64,000 nucleotides of DNA from Piscinibacter sp047600445 (lineage in GTDB: Bacteria; Pseudomonadota; Gammaproteobacteria; Burkholderiales; Burkholderiaceae_C): NCBI RefSeq assembly GCF_047600445.1, contig NZ_JASGKT010000002.1, positions 1,488,001 to 1,552,000 of the forward strand. Reading direction: 5' to 3'. Positions 58,346 through 64,000 of this stretch are shown here, piece by piece. The translations under genes were made by a program, and so were the position numbers. The notes below the pieces were generated by a model. The model was not told the origin of the DNA. It did no database searches and saw only the letters and a list, made by a program, of their open reading frames with translations. Numbering within the stretch: the stretch's first letter is position 1; each line of letters starts with the position of its first letter.

Positions 58346-59124
58346 ACCGCGAAGCCGTCGTCCGCCTGGATCACGGCGCCGTTGATGAAGTGGCTCTCGT
58401 TGGCCACCAGCATCAGCAGCGCGGTGTCCAGGTCCTGCGGCTGGCCGACGCGCTTGCGCGGCAGCATGTCGACGAGCTTCCTGCCCTGCTCGGTCTGCCA
58501 GTGGTGGTGGTTGATCTCGGTGTCGATGTAGCCGGGGCAGATGGCGTTGACGTTGATGCCGAAGCGGCCCCATTCGAGCGCCATCGAGCGCGTCATGTGG
58601 ATCACCGCCGCCTTGCTCATGCAGTACACGCCGATCTGGCCCAGCACGCGCAGTCCGGCCATCGAGGCCACGTTGACGATGCGCCCGCCGGTGAAGGTGC
58701 CCGGCGCCGCGCCCTTGGCGCGCGCCAGCATGCGCTTGCCGACCTCCTGCGCGACGAAGAAGGCGCCCTTGGTGTTGGTGTCGAAGACGAAGTCGTAGTC
58801 TTCCTCCGTCACGTCGACCAGCTTCTGCGTGGTGCTGACGCCGGAGTTGTTGACCAGGATGTCGATCGTGCCCATCTCGGTCTCGGCGTGCGCCACCGCG
58901 GCCTTGATGCTGGCCAGGTCGGTCACGTCGAGCGCCACCACGTGCGCGTCGCCGCCGTCGGCCTCGATCTCGGCGCGCAGCGTCTTGAGCCGCTCGACGC
59001 GCCGCCCCGCCAGCACCACCGCGCAGCCGGCGCGGGCCAGGGTCTTCGCGAACTGCGTGCCCAGGCCGCTCGACGCGCCGGTGACCAGCGCCACGCGGCC
59101 GGAAAGATCGATGCTGTAGCTCAT
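58342..59124 (-). CDS. Short-chain dehydrogenase/reductase
   Basis: A 260-aa classical SDR. The NAD(P) motif is VTGASSGLGTQFAKTLARAG (residues 14-33), the catalytic Ser is in IVNVASMAGL, and YCMSKAAVIHMTRSMALEW holds Tyr-x3-Lys. Substrate unknown; co-transcription with a CoA thioesterase and an ETF-linked oxidoreductase nearby is consistent with acyl metabolism (inference). ATG 59124 matches the family start. Confidence 0.92.
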   Translation of the reverse strand: MSYSIDLSGRVALVTGASSGLGTQFAKTLARAGCAVVLAGRRVERLKTLRAEIEADGGDAHVVALDVTDLASIKAAVAHAETEMGTIDILVNNSGVSTTQKLVDVTEEDYDFVFDTNTKGAFFVAQEVGKRMLARAKGAAPGTFTGGRIVNVASMAGLRVLGQIGVYCMSKAAVIHMTRSMALEWGRFGINVNAICPGYIDTEINHHHWQTEQGRKLVDMLPRKRVGQPQDLDTALLMLVANESHFINGAVIQADDGFAV

Positions 59125-59305
59125 GCCTGCCCTCTCGTTTGATCTGCGATTGGCGGGCGACGATAGCACGCAGCCTCGCGGCCCCGCGCGTGTCGCATCG
59201 GTGACTCGAGCATCGAGTCCAAGTCATCGAACGATCGTGCTTTTTTGTTTTTTCACCCCGTAGAATCGTGCGCAGTCCGATCCACTTCGATCCACTGGAC
59301 ACACG

Positions 59306-60991
59306 ATGAGCCCGCAACAGATCCTCGAACAGTTCGGCCCGCGCGAAGCGATGGAATACGACGTCGTCGTCGTGGGTGCCGGCCCCGCCGGCTTGGCCAC
59401 CGCGATCCGCCTGAAGCAGTTCGCCGCGCTCGAAGGCGGCGAGGTCTCGGTGGTGGTGCTGGAAAAGGGCTCCGAGCCCGGCGCGCACATCCTGTCCGGC
59501 GCGATCATGGATCCGCGCGCGATCACCGAGCTGTTCCCGACGTGGAGCGAGATGGACGCGCCGCTGAAGCAGGAAGTCGCCTGCGACCGCTTCCTGTTCC
59601 TCGACGAGCACGGCGCCAAGGCCACGCCCGAATGGCTGCTGCCCGACTGCTTCAAGAACCACGGCAACTACATCGTCAGCCTCGGCAACGTGACGCGCTG
59701 GCTGGCGCAGCAGGCCGAGGCGCTGGGCGTGGAGATCTTCCCCGGCTTCGCCGCCGCCGAGGTGCTCTACAACGACGACGGCTCGGTCAAGGGTGTGGCC
59801 ACCGGCAACATGGGCGTGGGCAAGGACGGCGAGCCGACCGAGAACTTCCAGCTCGGCATGGAGTTGCACGCCAAGTACACGATCTTCGCCGAGGGCGCGC
59901 GCGGGCACCTGGGCAAACAACTGATCGAGCGCTTCAAGCTCGACGCCGGACGCGACCCGCAGAGCTACGGCATCGGCCTGAAGGAGCTGTGGGAGATCGA
60001 CCCGGCCAAGCATCAGCCCGGCCTGGTGATCCACACCGCCGGCTGGCCGCTGGACAGCGCCACCTACGGCGGCTCGTTCCTCTACCACGCCGAGGACAAC
60101 AAGGTCGCGCTCGGCTTCGTCGTCGGGCTCGACTACGCCAACCCCTGGCTCAGCCCGTTCGAGGAATTCCAGCGCTGGAAGACACACCCCGAGATCCGCA
60201 AGTACCTCGAAGGCGGCAAGCGCGTCGCCTACGGCGCGCGCGCCATCACCGCCGGCGGCATCCTCAGCCTGCCCAAGACGGTGTTCAAGGGCGGCGCGCT
60301 GGTCGGCTGCGACGCCGGCTACCTGAACGCCAGCCGCATCAAGGGCAGCCACGCGGCGATCAAGACCGGCATGCTGGCCGCCGAGGCGGCCTACGCCGCG
60401 CTCAAGGCCGGCCGCGCGTACGACGAGCTGAGCGACTACCCCAAGTCCTTCGAGGAAAGCTGGCTGCACGAGGAACTCGACCGCGCGCGCAACTTCAAGC
60501 AGTGGTTCAAGAAGGGCCGCAACACCGCGACGCTGATGACCGGCGTCGAGCAGTGGCTGCTGCCGCGCCTGGGCTTCAAGGCGCCGCCGTGGACGCTGCA
60601 CCGCGCGGCGCCCGACCACACCTACCTCAAGCCGGCCGCCGAGTGTCCGCCCATCACCTACCCCAAGCCCGACGGCAAGCTCACCTTCGACCGCCTCAGC
60701 TCGGTGTTCATCAGCAACACCAACCATGAGGAGAACCAGCCGGCGCACCTGACGCTCAAGCGCGCCGACGTGCCGGTGGACGTCAACCTCGCGACCTACG
60801 CCGGCCCCGAGAGCCGTTACTGCCCGGCCGGCGTCTACGAGTTCGTCAAGAACGACGACGGCTCCGACCGCCTGCAGATCAACGCGCAGAACTGCGTGCA
60901 CTGCAAGACCTGCGACATCAAGGACCCGACGCAGAACATCGTCTGGGTCACGCCCGAGGGCGGCGGCGGGCCGAACTATGCCGGGATGTGA
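59306..60991 (+). CDS. etfD: Electron transfer flavoprotein-ubiquinone oxidoreductase
   Basis: A 561-aa FAD and 4Fe-4S enzyme passing electrons from ETF to ubiquinone. The FAD motif is DVVVVGAGPAGLATAIRLKQ; membrane-associating and FAD segments follow (GAHILSGAIMDPRAITELFP). The C-terminal cluster domain has CPAGVYEFV and the ligands in NAQNCVHCKTCDIKDPTQNI. It feeds fatty-acid and amino-acid oxidation electrons into the quinone pool. Divergent from the SDR gene. Confidence 0.96.
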   Translation: MSPQQILEQFGPREAMEYDVVVVGAGPAGLATAIRLKQFAALEGGEVSVVVLEKGSEPGAHILSGAIMDPRAITELFPTWSEMDAPLKQEVACDRFLFLDEHGAKATPEWLLPDCFKNHGNYIVSLGNVTRWLAQQAEALGVEIFPGFAAAEVLYNDDGSVKGVATGNMGVGKDGEPTENFQLGMELHAKYTIFAEGARGHLGKQLIERFKLDAGRDPQSYGIGLKELWEIDPAKHQPGLVIHTAGWPLDSATYGGSFLYHAEDNKVALGFVVGLDYANPWLSPFEEFQRWKTHPEIRKYLEGGKRVAYGARAITAGGILSLPKTVFKGGALVGCDAGYLNASRIKGSHAAIKTGMLAAEAAYAALKAGRAYDELSDYPKSFEESWLHEELDRARNFKQWFKKGRNTATLMTGVEQWLLPRLGFKAPPWTLHRAAPDHTYLKPAAECPPITYPKPDGKLTFDRLSSVFISNTNHEENQPAHLTLKRADVPVDVNLATYAGPESRYCPAGVYEFVKNDDGSDRLQINAQNCVHCKTCDIKDPTQNIVWVTPEGGGGPNYAGM

Positions 60992-61040
60992 GCGCAGCGA
61001 GCAGGCCCGGCGCCGCCTGATTCACGCTGGGATGTGAGGC

Positions 61041-62951
61041 TCAACGGCGCGCCGCATAGACCTGCGCGCCGTTCACCGCCAGCATCTGCTGCACCAGCGG
61101 CGCGCGCGCCTTGTCGGCCCAGTAGGGGTGCGCGAGGTCGATCACCATGAAGGGGCACGGCAGCTCGATGCGTTCGCGCAGCTCGGCCCACCAGCTCTGC
61201 GCGTCGGGCTGGCCCAGGCCCTTGGCGCGCTCGATGATCACCAGGCAGAAGCGCCAGTTCGGCGCCGCCGCGTCGACCTTGCGCACGACGTAGGCGCGCG
61301 CCGCGGCGCGTTCGCCGCGCAGCAGGTCCTGCAAGGAGCGCAGCACGCGGCGGCTGAGCTGCGCCGGCTCGAAGTGCTGCGGCCCCTCGAAATCGTGCAG
61401 CGCCTGCATCGCCGCGGTGGCCTCGGCGTCGCGCTGCTTCAGCAGCTCGCGCCACTTCTTCAGCTCGTCGAAGCGCTCGCGCCGCTCCAGCCAGGCCTCG
61501 CGGCGCTGCGCCGCGCTGAAGGCCCAGGGGTTGTTGCCGGCCTCGGCGACGCCGCGCAGCAGCTCGGCGCCCTCTTCGCCGCGCGCGTCCGAGGCGTCGT
61601 CGATCAGCAGCATGCCCAGCTCGTAGCGGCCGGCCAGGTTGTCGGGGCGCTGCTCGACCAGAGCGCGCAGCACCGACTCGCCGGCCGCGTCGCCGTCGAG
61701 CAGCCGCGCGGCGTGCGACCACAGCAGGTGGTCGTCGGGGTCGATCGCGCCGGTGCCGCTCTCCTGGCGCAGCTCGTCCATCAGGTGGCGCTGGCCGTTG
61801 GCGTAGCGGTGCCGCTCGCTCCACGAGCGGCCCGCCTCCTCGCGCCAGCGTGCGTCCAGGCGCGCGATCCAGTCCTTCAGCGCGCCGCCCAGCAGCGCCT
61901 GCGCGGCCGAGGTTTCGGCGGCGCGCGGCAGGCCGGGCTTGAGCTCGGCGAAGGCGAGCCGGTCGCGCAGCGAGGGGTGCGTGTCGTCGACGTCGGACAG
62001 GCGCTTCAGCCCGTCGGCCAGCCAGGTGTTGGCCTTGGCGTGCGACAGGCTGGCCGGCATCGCGTCGCGCAGCAGCCGGTACGGCCGCTCGGCGGCCGGC
62101 GACGGCGCGTTCGCCGCGCGGCGCCACAGCGCCGGCCAGAACTCCTCCTCGAGGTAGCGCGACTGCACCTCGATCGCCTGCAGGCCCTCGCCGCTGGCCT
62201 GCGCCCCGGCGATGCGGTGCGCGGCGCGGTCGGCCTCGTACTCCTGCTGGCGCGACAGCACGAAGGCGCGCGCGTTGAAGCGCGGGAAGAAGTGGCGGAA
62301 GAAGAACGCCAGCGCCAGGTCGGCGACGTTGCCGCCCAGGCTGGCTCGCTCGCGCGCCAGCGCCAAGAGGTACCAGCTCCGCCGCGTGCGGTAGATCCAC
62401 TGGCCGAGCTTGCCGTGCGCGCCGCGCAGGTGGCCGAACTCGTGCGCGATCACCGCGCCGAGCTGGCGCGTCGACAGGCCCATCATCAGCGGCAGGCCGA
62501 GCACCAGGTGGTTGCGGTGCCAGCCGAGCAGGCCCAGGCGCGGCTGCTGCCACACCGCGGCGTTCAGCTCGCCGTCGATCAGCACGCGGTCCGGCCGCGG
62601 CGCGCCGGTCTTGCGGCGCAGCGTCTCGATCAGTTCGAACAGGCGCGGCGCCTCCTGCGGCGTCACCGCCAGGCCCTGCGGCGCCTCGGGGCGCATCCAC
62701 AGCGCGCGCAGCAGCGAGAACATCAGCGAGGCGCAGCCGAGCACCAGCATCAGCTTCCAGCCGGCCACGCGGCCGTGCAGCAACTGCGCGCCGCCCCACA
62801 CCAGGCCCCAGGCCGAGGCCGCCAGCGTCAGCAGGATGGCGGCGTAGCCGAAGGCCGCCAGCGCGAAGGTCAGGCGCGCGAAGCGCACCGGGTCGTCGCG
62901 GCTGTCGTGTTCGTAGCGGGCGACCAGGCGCCGGAAGGAGGCGTCGTCCAT
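61041..62951 (-). CDS. Membrane-bound M48 metallopeptidase
   Basis: A 636-aa protein with two N-terminal transmembrane helices (LTFALAAFGYAAILLTLAAS and WKLMLVLGCASLMFSLLRAL), then an M48 peptidase domain with HEFGHLRGAHGKL (zinc site HExxH) near residue 165 and the third ligand likely in RQQEYEADRAAHRIAG. The C-terminal 300 residues look like a TPR/helical region. Family members degrade misfolded membrane or envelope proteins (HtpX-like); the substrate here is unknown. Confidence 0.87.
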   Translation of the reverse strand: MDDASFRRLVARYEHDSRDDPVRFARLTFALAAFGYAAILLTLAASAWGLVWGGAQLLHGRVAGWKLMLVLGCASLMFSLLRALWMRPEAPQGLAVTPQEAPRLFELIETLRRKTGAPRPDRVLIDGELNAAVWQQPRLGLLGWHRNHLVLGLPLMMGLSTRQLGAVIAHEFGHLRGAHGKLGQWIYRTRRSWYLLALARERASLGGNVADLALAFFFRHFFPRFNARAFVLSRQQEYEADRAAHRIAGAQASGEGLQAIEVQSRYLEEEFWPALWRRAANAPSPAAERPYRLLRDAMPASLSHAKANTWLADGLKRLSDVDDTHPSLRDRLAFAELKPGLPRAAETSAAQALLGGALKDWIARLDARWREEAGRSWSERHRYANGQRHLMDELRQESGTGAIDPDDHLLWSHAARLLDGDAAGESVLRALVEQRPDNLAGRYELGMLLIDDASDARGEEGAELLRGVAEAGNNPWAFSAAQRREAWLERRERFDELKKWRELLKQRDAEATAAMQALHDFEGPQHFEPAQLSRRVLRSLQDLLRGERAAARAYVVRKVDAAAPNWRFCLVIIERAKGLGQPDAQSWWAELRERIELPCPFMVIDLAHPYWADKARAPLVQQMLAVNGAQVYAARR

Positions 62952-63079
62952 CGTCGGGTGGCGTTGCGGCCGGCCATCTTGACGCGGCGCGGCTTCGTTC
63001 ACTTTGTCACGCGGCCGCGGCGTCGAGTTGTTCACACATTCACACCGGGCGCTGCGTGCCGGCCGATACACTGCCGGGC

Positions 63080-63613
63080 ATGGTTTTGCTGACCCGCCGA
63101 CGCTCGCTCGCCGCCTTCGCCGCCCTTGCCGCCTCCCCGGTGATCGTCCAGGCCCGCGCCGGCGGATCGCGCGCGCTGAGCTTCAAGCACCTGCACACCG
63201 GCGAGGCGCTCGAGGTCGAGTACTTCAGCGCCGGCCGCTACCTCGACGACGCGCTGGCCGCGGTGAACCACCTGCTGCGCGACTTCCGCAGCGGCGAGGC
63301 CGGCACGATGGACCCGGCGCTGCTCGACCTGCTGCACGCGCTGCGCGAGCGCACCGGGGCGCAGGCGCCCTACCAGATCATCTCCGGCTACCGCTCGCCG
63401 GCCACCAACCGCATGCTGCATGAGCGCAGCGGTGGCGTGGCGACCAGGAGCCTGCACATGAGCGGCCAGGCGATCGACATCCGCGTCGCCGACGTGCCGC
63501 TGGCGCGGCTGCGCGACGCGGCGCTGGCGCTGCAACGCGGCGGCGTCGGCTTCTACCCGGGCTCGAACTTCGTGCACGTGGACACCGGGCGCGTGCGCGC
63601 CTGGCGCGGCTGA
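63080..63613 (+). CDS. DUF882/YcbK-type peptidase M15-like protein
   Basis: A 177-aa exported protein. The Tat-like signal is LTRRRSLAAFAALAASPVIV. The M15-type zinc-site pattern is YQIISGYRSPATNRM, SLHMSGQAIDIRV (with H and D ligands) and NFVHVDTGRVR. It probably cleaves peptidoglycan cross-links in the periplasm. It is convergent with an L,D-transpeptidase gene; the pairing of YcbK- and YcbB-type genes is common. Confidence 0.9.
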   Translation: MVLLTRRRSLAAFAALAASPVIVQARAGGSRALSFKHLHTGEALEVEYFSAGRYLDDALAAVNHLLRDFRSGEAGTMDPALLDLLHALRERTGAQAPYQIISGYRSPATNRMLHERSGGVATRSLHMSGQAIDIRVADVPLARLRDAALALQRGGVGFYPGSNFVHVDTGRVRAWRG

Positions 63614-63617
63614 CAAT

Positions 63618-64000
63618 CTAGCGGCGGCGCGCCGCCAGGCGCTTCTCCAGCGCGGCGTCGTGGCGGTAGATGTCGTCGGCGAAGCGCAACTGCCCGTCGT
63701 CGGGCGACACCATCGCGGTCAGGTAGTACAGCAGCACCGGCACCGGCGCGCCGAGGTTCACCTGCTGCGTGCGCGCGCCGTTCATCGCCGCGTCTATCGC
63801 CTCGCGCGTCCAGGCCGGCTGGTCGCGCAGCAGCCACTGCGCCAGCGCCGGCGGGTCGGCCACGCGCACGCAGCCGTGGCTGAAGTCGCGCCGGCTGCGC
63901 GAGAACATCTCGCGCGAGGGCGTGCCGTGCAGGTAGACGCTGGCCTCGTTGGGAAAGATGAACTTCACCAGGCCGAGCGAGTTCTTCGGCCCCGGCCGCT
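63618..64000 (-). CDS. ldtD: L,D-transpeptidase YcbB-type (5' part beyond the window)
   Basis: The C-terminal 127 codons are present; the start lies past 64000. RPGPKNSLGLVKFIFPNEAS leads to the catalytic HGT and SHGCVRVADP (Cys nucleophile) of YkuD/YcbB L,D-transpeptidases, which make 3-3 cross-links in peptidoglycan. The tail (LLYYLTAMVSPDDGQLRFAD) matches the family. The peptidoglycan-binding and signal parts cannot be seen. Confidence 0.9.
   Translation of the reverse strand, partial: RPGPKNSLGLVKFIFPNEASVYLHGTPSREMFSRSRRDFSHGCVRVADPPALAQWLLRDQPAWTREAIDAAMNGARTQQVNLGAPVPVLLYYLTAMVSPDDGQLRFADDIYRHDAALEKRLAARRR

Overview
The window is GC-rich chromosomal DNA from a betaproteobacterium, most likely order Burkholderiales. 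The support is the surE-pcm-nlpD-rpoS block, the lpxH/tandem-cyclophilin/TPR/cysS block, EarP next to an Arg32-type EF-P, and several small proteins that look typical of that order. I recognise no species-specific marker, so genus is left open.

Left chromosomal arm (1-8970): mtfA (partial), lpxH, ppiB, a secreted cyclophilin and a TPR protein on the minus strand; then cysS, a 3-methyladenine glycosylase, accA, tilS, lysC and tRNA-Ser(GCT) on the plus strand. A perfect LexA box and a 27-codon ORF follow.

Accessory region (9053-20877): an 11.8 kb provirus of a tailless, membrane-containing virus with a double jelly-roll capsid (PM2/corticovirus-like). It encodes a major capsid protein, an FtsK/HerA-type packaging ATPase, a run of small membrane proteins, a lambda R-like endolysin, a 3-TM holin candidate, two HTH regulators at the left end and a third at the right end, a winged-helix replication protein beside an iteron/DnaA-box origin, and a VapBC-like toxin-antitoxin pair. 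No integrase gene is visible. The provirus is bounded by a 15-bp direct repeat, and the rejoined host flanks resemble dif, so host XerCD probably integrated it. The left repeat lies inside the 3' end of the repressor gene. In the provirus, host DNA supplies a stop right after the repeat; in the excised circle the same frame would run on for 21 codons. That is the layout of an integration-dependent immunity switch, known from some mycobacteriophages, and is the most interesting observation here.

Right chromosomal arm (20942-64000): an ankyrin protein, tatD, a PilZ protein, holB, tmk and mltG (minus); ygfZ, an NRDE protein, a thioesterase-acetyltransferase fusion, a hydrolase and an iron alcohol dehydrogenase; the rpoS stationary-phase block; a quinone oxidoreductase and a NarL-type two-component system; a sulfide-detoxification operon (BigR/SqrR-like sensor, sulfide:quinone reductase, DUF5368, AhpD-like protein); tRNA-His, ppiD, tRNA-Val and hupB; pgsA, uvrC, earP-efp, mnmC, rpiA and pyrD; a 3-oxoacid CoA-transferase pair with a divergent PAS-LuxR regulator; a thioesterase, YceH, SDR and ETF-quinone oxidoreductase; and an M48 peptidase, a DUF882 protein and an L,D-transpeptidase (partial). 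The coding strands face each other across the provirus site (mostly plus to its left, minus to its right for about 5 kb), which fits a replication terminus/dif locus. Two repeat structures stand out: a palindromic repeat inserted in frame in mnmC, and a 350-bp imperfect palindrome in a gene-free stretch at 56.8-57.15 kb.
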